From positions 1,240,001 through 1,304,000 of the forward strand of contig NZ_CP045121.1 of the NCBI RefSeq assembly GCF_011492965.1: a DNA stretch of 64,000 bases, read 5' to 3'. Each line of letters begins with the position of its first letter. Within the stretch, counting starts at the first letter, position 1. A program made the position numbers and the translations under genes. The DNA is from Rubrobacter marinus. Its GTDB lineage: Bacteria > Actinomycetota > Rubrobacteria > Rubrobacterales > Rubrobacteraceae. The notes beneath the pieces are model-generated. The model saw only the letters and a list, made by a program, of their open reading frames with translations, ran no database searches and had not been told where the DNA came from. Of this stretch, positions 27,058 through 36,170 are shown one piece after another.

Positions 27058-28152
27058 ATGACTACCGGTGAAGCGACCAAGAATCGCTCGGGGGCCCTGC
27101 TAGAGGGCATCAGATCCTCGAGCTGGCAGTCGCGAGCGGCGGTGGCCGTGGTCGCGGTCCTGATTGTGCTGTTGCTCGTGCAGGGGGTGCGCGACCCGGG
27201 GCAGTTCACCTCGCAGCTCCTCATCGGGCTCACGAACGGGGCGATCATCGCCCTCATAGCCCTGGGCTACACGCTCGTCTACGGGATCGTGGAGCTCATC
27301 AACTTCGCCCACGGCGACAACTTCATGATCGGCTCGTTCGTCGGCCTGACCGTGCTCTCGGGCACGCTCTTCGGCCTCGGGCTCTTCTCGCCCATAAGCG
27401 GCGACTCGGGGGCCGCCCTCAAGATCGCCGGGGTGCTTATAGCCCTCGTCGTCGCGATGGCGGCGTGCGGCGCGATCAACGTCGGCATCGAGCGCATCGC
27501 CTACAAGCCCTTGAGGAACTCGCCGCGCCTGGCGGTCCTCATTACGGCGATAGGCATGTCGTTTATCTTGCAGAACCTCGGGCTCGTGTGGAAGGGCCCC
27601 GCCCAGGTCCCGTTCCCGGACCTCATCTCCAGCGCCAACGCGCTGCCCGGGGATACGATCGTGTTCCGCTGGAAGGACGTCTTCGTCATCGCCGTGACGG
27701 TACCGCTCCTCCTCGGGCTCTCGTACTTTATAAAGAACACCAAGCAGGGCAAGGCGATGCGGGCCGTCGCGCAAGACAAGGAGGCCGCGGCGATGGTCGG
27801 GATCAACGTGAACCGCACGATCTCCATCACCTTCCTCCTCGGCGGCATCCTGGCCGGGGCCTCCGGCGTGATGTACGGCCTCTTCAACGGGATCACGGTC
27901 TTCAACGTCGGCTTCACCCAGGGGCTCTACGCCTTCACGGCGGCGGTCCTCGGCGGCATCGGCAACCTGAGCGGGGCCGTCGTCGGCGGGCTCCTCATCG
28001 GGGTCATCGGCTCGATGGCCGACCAGTACATCGGGGTGAGGTGGACGGCGATCGTGATCTTCGCGGTCCTGGTCCTCGTCCTGGTCTTCCGGCCTACCGG
28101 CCTCCTCGGCGATCGCTCCGCGACGCAGGGCGGCGGGAGCGATCGCGCATGA
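27058..28152 (+). CDS. livH: Branched-chain amino acid ABC transporter permease LivH
   Basis: A 364-residue inner-membrane permease with about eight helices. The family opening QLLIGLTNGAIIALIALGYTLVYGIVELINFAHGD (shown in part) is intact, as are the cytoplasmic ATPase-contact loop TKQGKAMRAVAQDKEAAAMV, near residue 230, and GIGNLSGAVVGGLLIG near the end. An N-terminal extension of about 30 residues precedes helix 1. Start ATG 27058 after GGAAGG. Its stop overlaps the livM start (ATGA). Confidence 0.95.
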   Translation: MTTGEATKNRSGALLEGIRSSSWQSRAAVAVVAVLIVLLLVQGVRDPGQFTSQLLIGLTNGAIIALIALGYTLVYGIVELINFAHGDNFMIGSFVGLTVLSGTLFGLGLFSPISGDSGAALKIAGVLIALVVAMAACGAINVGIERIAYKPLRNSPRLAVLITAIGMSFILQNLGLVWKGPAQVPFPDLISSANALPGDTIVFRWKDVFVIAVTVPLLLGLSYFIKNTKQGKAMRAVAQDKEAAAMVGINVNRTISITFLLGGILAGASGVMYGLFNGITVFNVGFTQGLYAFTAAVLGGIGNLSGAVVGGLLIGVIGSMADQYIGVRWTAIVIFAVLVLVLVFRPTGLLGDRSATQGGGSDRA

Positions 28153-29348
28153 GCGCCGCCAACGCCACCGGTAGGGGTGCTTCGCCGCTGAAGAGGTTCG
28201 GGCTCCCGGCGCTCCTCATAGCGCTGGCCCTCCTGTTCCCGTTCCTCGACGACGGCCTCGGGCTGGGGCTGATGTTCCCGGTCATCGTGATCGCGGTCTA
28301 CGTCATGCTCGCGCTCGGCCTGAACATCGTGATCGGCTTCGCCGGTCTTCTGGACCTCGGGTTCGTGGCGTTCTACGCCCTCGGGGCCTACGTCGTCGGC
28401 TGGTTCGCCTCGGGCCACTTCAACCAGGTCAGCATCTCCTTCCTCTCCACGGCCAGGAGCATCAGCGGGGGCTCCCCGGCGGGGATACACATCTCGTTCT
28501 GGATCCTCCTGATCGTCGCGGGGGCGTTCACGGCGCTGTGCGGCATCATCATCGGCGCCCCGACGCTGAGGCTGAGGGGGGACTACCTCGCGATCGTCAC
28601 GCTGGGGTTCGGCGAGATCATCCCGCGCTTCTTCCAGAACGGGGACAACCTCGGCGGCTTCAACCTCACGAACGGGACCATCGGCATCAAGTCCATCGAC
28701 TCGCCCGGCATCTCGATCCTGCCGGACTCGCTGAGCACGTGGCAGCGGTTCGGGACGCTGGACCTGAACCCGTGGTACTACACGATCCTCCTGCTCGTCC
28801 TGATCACGGTCTACGTCAACATCCGTCTGAGGGACTCCCGGCTCGGCCGGGCGTGGGTCTCCGTGCGCGAGGACGAGACGGCCGCGGCCGCCATGGGCAT
28901 CAACCCGGTCACGACGAAGCTCTGGGCGTACGCCCTCGGGGCGATGTTCGGCGGGGTGGCGGGGGCTTTCTACGGGGCGTTCATCAAGAGCATCTTCCCG
29001 ACGAGCTTCTCGTTCAACATCTCGATCCTCGTCCTTTGCATGGTGATCCTGGGCGGCATGGGGAACATCTACGGCGTGATCCTGGGCGCCATCGCGCTCC
29101 AGGGCATCAACTTCTACCTCCTGCCCCAGATCAACGACTGGGTCCACGCCATCGGCGAGTCCCTCGGGAGCCCGCTCCTCGCGGGCGCCGACATCCCGAA
29201 GTACAACTTCTTTATCTTCGGCATCATCCTCGTCCTGATGATGCTGTTGAGACCCGAGGGGATCATCCCGAACCGCCAGCGCCAGGAGGAGCTGCACGAC
29301 GACAGCGACGCGGGCGGCGACGCGTTGGGAGGTACGGTCCGTGCCTGA
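28149..29348 (+). CDS. livM: Branched-chain amino acid ABC transporter permease LivM
   Basis: A 399-residue second permease subunit. It carries MLALGLNIVIGFAGLLDLGF, TLRLRGDYLAIVTLGFGEI, the ATPase-contact loop RDSRLGRAWVSVREDETAAA and the C-terminal MVILGGMGNIYGVILGA and MLLRPEGIIP. The loop between helices 3 and 4 is longer than usual. It pairs with LivH to form the channel. Translation is coupled to livH by a 4-base overlap, and the last 8 bases overlap livG. Confidence 0.95.
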   Translation: MSAANATGRGASPLKRFGLPALLIALALLFPFLDDGLGLGLMFPVIVIAVYVMLALGLNIVIGFAGLLDLGFVAFYALGAYVVGWFASGHFNQVSISFLSTARSISGGSPAGIHISFWILLIVAGAFTALCGIIIGAPTLRLRGDYLAIVTLGFGEIIPRFFQNGDNLGGFNLTNGTIGIKSIDSPGISILPDSLSTWQRFGTLDLNPWYYTILLLVLITVYVNIRLRDSRLGRAWVSVREDETAAAAMGINPVTTKLWAYALGAMFGGVAGAFYGAFIKSIFPTSFSFNISILVLCMVILGGMGNIYGVILGAIALQGINFYLLPQINDWVHAIGESLGSPLLAGADIPKYNFFIFGIILVLMMLLRPEGIIPNRQRQEELHDDSDAGGDALGGTVRA

Positions 29349-30135
29349 AGAGAACGGCGGTAGCGTGGCGAACGTCCTCGAGGCGCGCGGCATCACGAAG
29401 GCGTTCGGCGGCCTCCTGGCGGTCAACGCCGTCGACTTCGACATCCCGGAGCGCGCGATCGTGAGCCTCATCGGCCCGAACGGGGCGGGCAAGACGACGT
29501 TCTTCAACATGGTCAGCGGCCTCTACACGCCGACCCGGGGGCGCTTCGTCCTCACGGGCCGCGACATAACGAAGATGAAGCCGCACCAGCGCGCCCAGAT
29601 GGGCCTCGGGCGCACCTTCCAGAACATCCGGCTCTTCGGCACCATGAGCGCGGTGGACAACGTGCTCGCCGGGATGCACGTCCGGCTCAAGGGCAGCATC
29701 CTTGGCGCCGTCCTCAAGATGCCCGGCGTGAGGCGGGAGGAGAAGGAGGCCCGCGAGAAGGCCCACGCCCTCCTCGACTTCGTCGGCTTGAGAGGACGGG
29801 AGACCTTCGCCAAGAACCTCCCCTACGGCGACCAGCGCAGGCTGGAGATAGCCCGGGCGCTCGCCTCCGACCCGAAGCTCCTCCTCCTCGACGAGCCGAC
29901 GGCGGGGATGAACCCGCAGGAGACCGCGCGCCTCACGGAGCTGATCGGGCGCCTGAGGCAGGAGCGGGGGCTCTCCGTGCTGCTCATCGAGCACGAGATG
30001 CGGGTCGTGATGAGCATCTCGGACCGGGTGACGGTCCTCGACCACGGCGAGAAGATCTCCGAAGGGACCCCGACCGAGGTACGCCAGGACGAGCGGGTCA
30101 TCGAGGCCTACCTCGGCACGGCTAGAACGGGTTAA
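29341..30135 (+). CDS. livG: Branched-chain amino acid ABC transporter ATP-binding protein LivG
   Basis: A 264-residue ATPase. Walker A is GPNGAGKTTFFN (residues about 44-55). The GRTFQNIRLFGTMS block is typical of LivG. The signature region is LPYGDQRRLEIARALA, Walker B LLLLDEPTAGMNPQE, and the switch His is in LLIEHEMRVV. The signature reads YGDQRR rather than LSGGQ, as is normal for LivG. GTG start at 29341 after GGGAGG, overlapping livM. Confidence 0.95.
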   Translation: MPEENGGSVANVLEARGITKAFGGLLAVNAVDFDIPERAIVSLIGPNGAGKTTFFNMVSGLYTPTRGRFVLTGRDITKMKPHQRAQMGLGRTFQNIRLFGTMSAVDNVLAGMHVRLKGSILGAVLKMPGVRREEKEAREKAHALLDFVGLRGRETFAKNLPYGDQRRLEIARALASDPKLLLLDEPTAGMNPQETARLTELIGRLRQERGLSVLLIEHEMRVVMSISDRVTVLDHGEKISEGTPTEVRQDERVIEAYLGTARTG

Positions 30136-30138
30136 GGC

Positions 30139-30846
30139 ATGCCGCTACTCGAAGTAGAGAACATCCACAGCTTCTACGGCCACATCCAGGCCCTCCGGGG
30201 CGTCTCCCTCGTGGTGGAGGAGGGCGAGGTCGTCACCCTCATCGGCTCCAACGGGGCCGGCAAGACGACGACGCTTAGGAGCATCCACGGCGTCCTGCCG
30301 CCCAAGGAGGGCAAGGTCATCTTCGACGGCGAGGAGATACAGGGGACGCCGGCTCACGACATGATCTCCCGCGGGATCGCCCAGAGCCCGGAGGGGCGCA
30401 AGATCTTCTCGCGCATGACCGTCCGCGAGAACCTGGAGATGGGCGCCTACCACCGCACGGACGACATCCGCGAGGACATGGAGCGCGTCTTCGACCTCTT
30501 CCCGCGCCTGAAAGAGCGCATAAAGCAGGAGGCCGGAACGATGTCCGGCGGCGAGCAGCAGATGCTCGCCATCGGCCGCGCCCTCATGAGCCGCCCGAAG
30601 CTCCTCCTCCTCGACGAGCCCTCGATGGGCCTGGCGCCCGTGCTCGTCGAGCGGATCTTCCAGATTATCCGGGAGATAAACGAGCAGGGGACGACGATCC
30701 TGCTCGTCGAGCAGAACGCGAACGTGGCCCTGGAGATCGCGACGCGCGGCTACGTCCTGGAGACCGGCACGGTCGTCAACTCCGCCCCGGCGGAGAAGCT
30801 CCGCCAGGACCCGAAGGTCCGGGAGGCTTACCTCGGGGAGATCTAG
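30139..30846 (+). CDS. livF: Branched-chain amino acid ABC transporter ATP-binding protein LivF
   Basis: A 235-residue second ATPase: Walker A GSNGAGKTTTLR, IAQSPEGRKIFSRMTVRENL (LivF-specific), signature TMSGGEQQMLAIGRAL, Walker B LLLLDEPSMGLAPVLV and switch LLVEQNANVAL. It starts three bases after the livG stop and ends the operon. No strong terminator is visible before the next promoter at about 30864. Confidence 0.95.
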   Translation: MPLLEVENIHSFYGHIQALRGVSLVVEEGEVVTLIGSNGAGKTTTLRSIHGVLPPKEGKVIFDGEEIQGTPAHDMISRGIAQSPEGRKIFSRMTVRENLEMGAYHRTDDIREDMERVFDLFPRLKERIKQEAGTMSGGEQQMLAIGRALMSRPKLLLLDEPSMGLAPVLVERIFQIIREINEQGTTILLVEQNANVALEIATRGYVLETGTVVNSAPAEKLRQDPKVREAYLGEI

Positions 30847-30863
30847 GCGTCGAGCCCCCGCGG

Positions 30864-30907
30864 TTCTCAAAGCGGCCCGTCCGCGCTATCATCGTGCAAG
30901 CACGATG
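30864..30907 (+). promoter_or_regulatory. Promoter with a perfect palindrome at the start site
   Basis: TTCTCA (30864-30869), 17-base spacer, TATCAT (30887-30892). The 18-base perfect palindrome CATCGTGC-AA-GCACGATG (30890-30907) overlaps the -10 box and the expected +1, which is a good position for a repressor site. It serves the coiled-coil gene at 30943. Confidence 0.5.
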
Positions 30908-30942
30908 CGGAGACGCTCCGCGGCGAGGGGAGGTGTAGACGG

Positions 30943-31494
30943 ATGCCGCTTTTCAAACGCAGCACGCTGGCCGACCAGATGGCGGCCGAGATCCAGCGCG
31001 AGGCCGAGGTCTACAAGGCGCGCTGCAACGAGCTGCACGAGGAGTTCCGCGAGAGGCTCCGGCGTCGGGACGAGACGAAGGCCGAGCTCGCGGGGTTCGA
31101 CGCCGAGCTGAGCAGGCTCCAGGGCCGCGGCGTCTCCCTGCTGGGCCAGCTTAACGCCGCGACGCGCGGCGGGGACGACGAGAGGCTCAGGGAGATGGAG
31201 AAGAGCTACGGGAGAAACTCCCGCGAGCTCGACCGGGTCGGGCGCCGCCGCGAGAAGGCCGCCCGCCGCTTCGCCGCCGCCGACCTCGACGAGGAGGAGA
31301 CGGCCCGCGAGCTCGCCCGCGTCGCCTCCGACCTCCTGGACGAGCACGCCGCCCGCACCCGCGAGCTCAAGGGGCGCCTCATAGAGCTCCTCGACGCCCT
31401 CGACGTGCAGAAGGGCGAGGTGAACCGGGCCGCCGCCCCGCTCATCGAAGAGCACGACCTCCGCCGCTCGCCGGGAGACGCGAACAGGGGGTAG
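30943..31494 (+). CDS. Coiled-coil protein of unknown function
   Basis: A 183-residue, highly charged, helical protein without signal or membrane segment. Two long heptad-containing stretches (residues about 10-60 and 75-165, rich in Glu, Arg, Ala, Leu) should form coiled coils around a short Gly-containing hinge (ATRGGDDERL). No family recognised. Start ATG 30943, with a weak GGGGAGG upstream. The product ends 67 bases before polA; polA has its own -10 box. Confidence 0.78.
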   Translation: MPLFKRSTLADQMAAEIQREAEVYKARCNELHEEFRERLRRRDETKAELAGFDAELSRLQGRGVSLLGQLNAATRGGDDERLREMEKSYGRNSRELDRVGRRREKAARRFAAADLDEEETARELARVASDLLDEHAARTRELKGRLIELLDALDVQKGEVNRAAAPLIEEHDLRRSPGDANRG

Positions 31495-31547
31495 GATCGT
31501 CCGGCGGCGGGCGTGTTTTCGGGCACGGTAGCCCGGCGAGACTCGGG

Positions 31548-31553
31548 TATACT
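31548..31553 (+). promoter_or_regulatory. -10 element giving a probably leaderless polA mRNA
   Basis: TATACT ends 8 bases before the polA ATG, so transcription would begin at or within one or two bases of the start codon. There is no ribosome-binding sequence in that gap and no good -35 box. Confidence 0.55.
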
Positions 31554-31561
31554 ACGGAAGA

Positions 31562-34069
31562 ATGCGCGTCTACCTTATCGACGGTTTCTCTCTGCTCTAC
31601 AGGGCGTTCTACGCCTTGCCGCAGAGCATATCCACTTCTTCCGGGTTGCCGACGAACGCCCTCTACGGCTTCACGAGCATGATCCTGAAGATCCTGGGCG
31701 AAGACGAGAACGCCGGCATCGGCGTCGTTTGGGACAGCGGCAAGCCCCAGTTCCGGCTGGAGGTATACCCGGAGTACAAGGCCCAGCGCTCCTCGATGCC
31801 CGAGGAGCTCAAGGTCCAGCTTACCCACCTCGACGAGATCCTCGCGGCGATGAACATCCCGGCGGTCCGGGCCGAGGGCTTCGAGGCCGACGACGTCCTC
31901 GCCACCCTCTCCAGGCGCGTCCCCGACGAGGTCGAGAAGCTCCTCATAGTGACCGGCGACCAGGACGCCATGCAGCTCGTCGACGGCAAGGTCAAGGTCC
32001 TGCGCACGACCCGCGGCGTCTCCGAGACGAAGGAGTACGGCAGCGACGAGGTCGTCGAGGAATACGGGGTGAGGCCGGAGCAGATCCCGGACTACAAGGC
32101 CCTCGTCGGCGACTCCTCGGACAACATCCCCGGCGTGAGGGGCATCGGGCCGAAGGGGGCCGCGAACCTCCTCCAACAGTTCGGCACGGTCGAGAACCTC
32201 TACGAGAACCTCGACTCCGTGAAGGCGAAGGGGACGCGCGCCAAGCTCGAGGATGGGCGCGACCTCGCGTTCGTCTCGCTCTCCCTGGCCCGGATGCGCT
32301 TCGACGCGCCGGCCGAGTTCGACGCCGAGGCCCTGCGCTTCGAGGGTATAAAGCCCGAGGTCCGCGACGTCTTCCGGCGCTACGAGTTCCGGAGCCTGGA
32401 GCCCCGCCTCAACGGCCTACCCGTGGCCGGCGGCGAGGAGCTGCCCCCCACCGAGAGGCTCGAGGTCCGCGTCACCGAGGGGCCGGCGGAGCTCTCCTTC
32501 GAGCCGGCCGCGGCGGCGCCCGTCGGGGACGGGCGATGGTGCGTGGCCGTGGAGGACGATGAGGTACGCCTCGTGGACGGGCTCCCCGACGGCACGCTGC
32601 GCGTCCACGACGCGAAGGGGCTCGGGGTCAGGGGCGCGGCCTTCGACACCTACCTCGCCGGCTACCTCGTCAAGCCCGGCCTGGGGAGCTACGACCTGGA
32701 CTCCCTCGCCGGACCCCGGGGCCTCGCGGAGGTGGACGTCGAGCACGAGGATCTCGGGGTGCGCGAGGCGGCCCGGAAGGCGGCGCAGATACGCGCCCTC
32801 TCGCCGAAGCTCGACGAGGAGCTCAGGGAGATGGGCCTCTCGCAGCTCTACTACGACGTGGAGCTCCCGCTCGCGGACGTCCTCGGGGAGATGGAGGAGA
32901 TCGGGATGCCCGTCGACGTCTCGACCCTCGAGGAGGTCGGGGAGGAGATAGAGGGCAGGATCGAGGAGCTCCAGGCCAAGATCTACGAGGAGGTCGGCCA
33001 CCCGTTCAACATCGGCTCGCCGAAGCAGCTCGGGGAGGTCCTCTTCGAGGAGATGAGCATCCCCCCGACCCGCAAGACGAAGACCGGCTACTCGACCGAC
33101 GCCAAGGTCCTGCAGCAGCTTGCGAACCAGGGCTTCACCATCGCGGAGAAGATAGTCACCTACCGCGAGCTGGCGAAGCTCAAGGGCACGTACATCGACG
33201 GTCTCGTCGGTCTCATCCGCGAAGACGGCCGCATCCACACGCGCCTGAACCAGACCACGACGGCGACCGGGCGCATCTCCAGCGACTCGCCGAACCTCCA
33301 GAACATCCCCATTCGGACGGAGCTCGGCGCGCGCATCCGGGACGCGTTCACGTCCTCTCCCGGGCGCAGGCTCGTCGTCGCGGACTACTCGCAGATCGAG
33401 CTCAGGATCCTCGCGCACATGACCGGGGAGCCGGCGCTCGTCCAGTCGTTCACCACGGGCGAGGACGTCCACACCCGCACGGCCTCCGAGGTCTTCGACG
33501 TGCGCCTCGAGAGCGTGACGCCGGAGCTGAGGCGCCGGGCTAAGATGGTCAACTTCGGGATTCTCTACGGGATCTCGGGCTTCGGGCTCGCCTCGCGGCT
33601 CGGGAACGTCCACCCGGCCGAGGCCGAGCGGTACATCAAGCGCTACCTCGAGCGCTACCCGAGGGTCACGGAGCTTATGGAGGGCACGATCGCCGAGGCC
33701 GAGGAGACGGGTTACTCGACGACGCTCTTCGGCCGGAGGCGTTACGTGCCCGAGCTCAAGAACCCCAACAAGAACGTCCGCAAGCTCGGCGAGAGGGTGG
33801 CTTTCAACGCGCGGGTTCAGGGGACGGCGGCGGACATCATCAAGGTCGCGATGATCGACCTGCAGCCGAGGCTCCGCTCCCTGGGCGCGGACATGCTCAT
33901 GCAGGTCCACGACGAGCTCGTCTTCGACGTGGAGGAGGAGACCGTCGACGAGGTTGCGGCCCTGGCGGCCGAGAGGATGGTCGCGGCGTACGACCTGCAC
34001 CCGCCGCTCGAGGTAGAGGTGAAGGTGGGGGATCGCTGGGGGAGGGTCGAGCCTTGGGCCGTGAGGTGA
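31562..34069 (+). CDS. polA: DNA polymerase I
   Basis: An 835-residue family A polymerase for gap filling and Okazaki fragment maturation. The N-terminal 5' nuclease (residues 1-285) keeps VYLIDGFSLLYRAFYALP, EGFEADDVLATL, VTGDQDAMQLV and the helix-hairpin GDSSDNIPGVRGIGPKGA. The middle domain (about 300-440) has lost the DEDD exonuclease residues, as in Taq polymerase, so no 3' proofreading is expected. The polymerase domain has motif A VADYSQIELRILAHM (about 608), motif B RRRAKMVNFGILYGIS and motif C MQVHDELVF (about 780). The gene is intact, with no frame break. Confidence 0.97.
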   Translation: MRVYLIDGFSLLYRAFYALPQSISTSSGLPTNALYGFTSMILKILGEDENAGIGVVWDSGKPQFRLEVYPEYKAQRSSMPEELKVQLTHLDEILAAMNIPAVRAEGFEADDVLATLSRRVPDEVEKLLIVTGDQDAMQLVDGKVKVLRTTRGVSETKEYGSDEVVEEYGVRPEQIPDYKALVGDSSDNIPGVRGIGPKGAANLLQQFGTVENLYENLDSVKAKGTRAKLEDGRDLAFVSLSLARMRFDAPAEFDAEALRFEGIKPEVRDVFRRYEFRSLEPRLNGLPVAGGEELPPTERLEVRVTEGPAELSFEPAAAAPVGDGRWCVAVEDDEVRLVDGLPDGTLRVHDAKGLGVRGAAFDTYLAGYLVKPGLGSYDLDSLAGPRGLAEVDVEHEDLGVREAARKAAQIRALSPKLDEELREMGLSQLYYDVELPLADVLGEMEEIGMPVDVSTLEEVGEEIEGRIEELQAKIYEEVGHPFNIGSPKQLGEVLFEEMSIPPTRKTKTGYSTDAKVLQQLANQGFTIAEKIVTYRELAKLKGTYIDGLVGLIREDGRIHTRLNQTTTATGRISSDSPNLQNIPIRTELGARIRDAFTSSPGRRLVVADYSQIELRILAHMTGEPALVQSFTTGEDVHTRTASEVFDVRLESVTPELRRRAKMVNFGILYGISGFGLASRLGNVHPAEAERYIKRYLERYPRVTELMEGTIAEAEETGYSTTLFGRRRYVPELKNPNKNVRKLGERVAFNARVQGTAADIIKVAMIDLQPRLRSLGADMLMQVHDELVFDVEEETVDEVAALAAERMVAAYDLHPPLEVEVKVGDRWGRVEPWAVR

Positions 34070-34100
34070 GCGCGGTGTAAGTTCCGGTCGCCGCGGGGGA

Positions 34101-34129
34101 TTGTCACCCTCTCGAAACCTGTATAATAA
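34101..34129 (+). promoter_or_regulatory. Promoter of rpsA
   Basis: TTGTCA (34101-34106) and a T/A-rich -10 region TATAATAA (34122-34129). Depending on register the spacer is 15 or 17 bases. It lies 35-40 bases upstream of the rpsA start. Confidence 0.6.
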
Positions 34130-34164
34130 CTTTTGTAAGCAAAGAGAAGGAAAGCAACTGCTAC

Positions 34165-35523
34165 ATGGCTAACACCACCGAGAACGTGTCCCGCACGCTG
34201 ACGATGAGGGACTTCTTCAAAGAAGAGAACGGGGAGATAGTTCCCGTCGACGAGGCCGTCCTCATCGATTTCAAGGACGGCGACATCGTCGAGGGTGACG
34301 TCGTCCGCATAGACAAGGACGAGGTCCTCGTGGATATCGGGTACAAGTCCGAGGGGCTCATACCTTCCAACGAGCTCTCCATCCGCAAGGGCGCCGACCC
34401 GCACGACATCGTCGAGCTCGGGCAGCACGTCGAGGCGTTGGTCTTGCAGAAGGAGGACGCCGACGGGCGCCTCATCCTCTCGGCCAAGCGGGCGGCCTTC
34501 GAGAAGGCGTGGAAGCGCATCGAGGAGGCTCACTCCGAGCAGCGCACCGTCGAGGGTCCGGTCATCGAGGTCGTCAAGGGCGGTCTGATCCTGGACATCG
34601 GCCTCCGCGGCTTCCTCCCGGCGAGCCTCGTGGACATCCGCCGCGTCCGCAACCTGGACGCCTTCCTCGGCCAGAAGCTCGAGTGCAAGGTCATCGAGCT
34701 CAACCGGAGCCGCAACAACGTGGTCTTGAGCCGCAGGGCGGTCCTGGAGGAGGAGCGCAAGGAGGAGCGTCACCGCATCCTCACGGAGCTCCAGGAGGGC
34801 GACATCGTCGAGGGGACGGTCTCGAACCTCGTGGACTTCGGCGCGTTCGTCGACCTCGAGGGGATCGACGGCCTCATCCACATCTCGGAGCTCTCCTGGA
34901 ACCACGTCGACCACCCCTCCGAGGTCGTCGAGGTCGGCGAGAAGGTCAAGGTCAAGGTGCTGGAGGTCGATCGCGACCGCGAGCGGATCTCCCTGGGCCT
35001 CAAGCAGACCCGCAAGGACCCGTGGCAGGAGATCGTCGAGCGCGTCAACGTCGGCGAGCAGATCCAGGGCCGCGTCACCAAGCTGGTCTCCTTCGGCGCC
35101 TTCGTCGAGGTGGCCGAGGGGGTCGAGGGCCTCATCCACATCTCCGAGCTCGCCGAGCACCACGTGGAGACGCCGGACGAGATCGTGCGCTCCGGCGACG
35201 AGGTCGACGCCCGCATCATCGACGTGGACGCGAAGCGCCGCCGCCTCTCCCTCTCCCTCCGCCCGAAGAAGGAGGAGCGCGAGGAGCGGGCCGACCGCCC
35301 GGAGCGGGCTGACCGCGGCGAGGAGCCGCGCGGCGACCGTCCGGAGCGTCCGCGCCGCGAGGACCGCTTCCGCCGCGACTTCGAGCCGCGTGGTGGCGAC
35401 CGTGACCGGGGCGGCCGCGACCGCGACCGGGGCGGTCGCGACAGGCAGGACCGGGTCGGCGACGGCCTCAGGACCGGCGCCTTCGACAAGCTCTCCGACC
35501 TCGACCTCGGGGATCGCGAGTAG
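34165..35523 (+). CDS. rpsA: 30S ribosomal protein S1
   Basis: A 452-residue protein with four S1 RNA-binding domains (residues about 40-110, 125-195, 212-282, 300-370). The last two are nearly canonical (VDFGAFVDLEGIDGLIHISELSW and VSFGAFVEVAEGVEGLIHISEL, partly shown). The C-terminal 80 residues are a charged low-complexity tail rich in Arg, Asp, Glu and Gly with RGG-like repeats (GGDRDRGGRDRDRGGRDR). It should bind mRNA on the 30S subunit. A purine-rich GAGAAGGAAAG lies 13 bases before the ATG. Followed by coaE after 38 bases. Confidence 0.95.
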   Translation: MANTTENVSRTLTMRDFFKEENGEIVPVDEAVLIDFKDGDIVEGDVVRIDKDEVLVDIGYKSEGLIPSNELSIRKGADPHDIVELGQHVEALVLQKEDADGRLILSAKRAAFEKAWKRIEEAHSEQRTVEGPVIEVVKGGLILDIGLRGFLPASLVDIRRVRNLDAFLGQKLECKVIELNRSRNNVVLSRRAVLEEERKEERHRILTELQEGDIVEGTVSNLVDFGAFVDLEGIDGLIHISELSWNHVDHPSEVVEVGEKVKVKVLEVDRDRERISLGLKQTRKDPWQEIVERVNVGEQIQGRVTKLVSFGAFVEVAEGVEGLIHISELAEHHVETPDEIVRSGDEVDARIIDVDAKRRRLSLSLRPKKEEREERADRPERADRGEEPRGDRPERPRREDRFRRDFEPRGGDRDRGGRDRDRGGRDRQDRVGDGLRTGAFDKLSDLDLGDRE

Positions 35524-35561
35524 CCTCGGCAGCAACGAATAGCGAGCCCAAGAGGGGGCCG

Positions 35562-36170
35562 GTGACCATCGCGGTCACCGGCCCCCTCGCCTGTGGTAAG
35601 AGTACCTTCGTCCGCATTCTCGGGGAGCTCGGGGCCGAGACGGTCTCCGCCGACGCGCTCGTCCACGACCTTCTCCTCGGCGACGAGAAGACCATCCGGC
35701 GCATCGCCGGCCGCTTCGGCGACGGGGTGCGCGGCGAGGAGGGGGGCATCGACCGCCGGGCGCTCGCCGGGGTCGTGTTCGGGGACCCCGAGGCCCTCAA
35801 GGACCTCGAAGATATCCTGCACCCCCTCGTGCGGGAGGAGACGGATCGCAGGGTCTCGGCGTCGGACGCGGAGGTCTTCGTCGCGGAGATACCGCTCCTC
35901 TTCGAGGGGGAGCGGAGCGGGCAGTTCGACCTCACCGTCGCGGTCACGGCGCCGGAGGAGAGGCGCAGGGCGTGGGCGGCGGAGCGGGGGATGGGCGAGG
36001 ACCAGCGCCGGGCGATAGAGGCGCGCCAGCTCCCGCAGGAGGAGAAGGCCCGTCGGGCCGACGTGGTGGTGGAAAACGACGGGGACCTCGATAAACTCAG
36101 GGGACAGGCGGAGGGGCTCTTCGAGAGGTTTCGGGGTGGGAATGGTCGGCGCGAGGGCGAAGAAGGGTAA
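35562..36170 (+). CDS. coaE: Dephospho-CoA kinase
   Basis: A 202-residue P-loop kinase for the last step of coenzyme A synthesis. The N-terminus TIAVTGPLACGKSTFVRIL holds the P-loop, written GPLACGKST instead of the common GGIGSGKS. The family blocks GAETVSADALVHDLL, LEDILHPLVREE, VAEIPLLFE and RRAIEARQLPQEEKARRADVVVENDG are all present. GTG start at 35562 after AGAGGGGGCC. The end overlaps the transglycosylase gene by 35 bases, so the two are co-transcribed. Confidence 0.93.
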   Translation: MTIAVTGPLACGKSTFVRILGELGAETVSADALVHDLLLGDEKTIRRIAGRFGDGVRGEEGGIDRRALAGVVFGDPEALKDLEDILHPLVREETDRRVSASDAEVFVAEIPLLFEGERSGQFDLTVAVTAPEERRRAWAAERGMGEDQRRAIEARQLPQEEKARRADVVVENDGDLDKLRGQAEGLFERFRGGNGRREGEEG

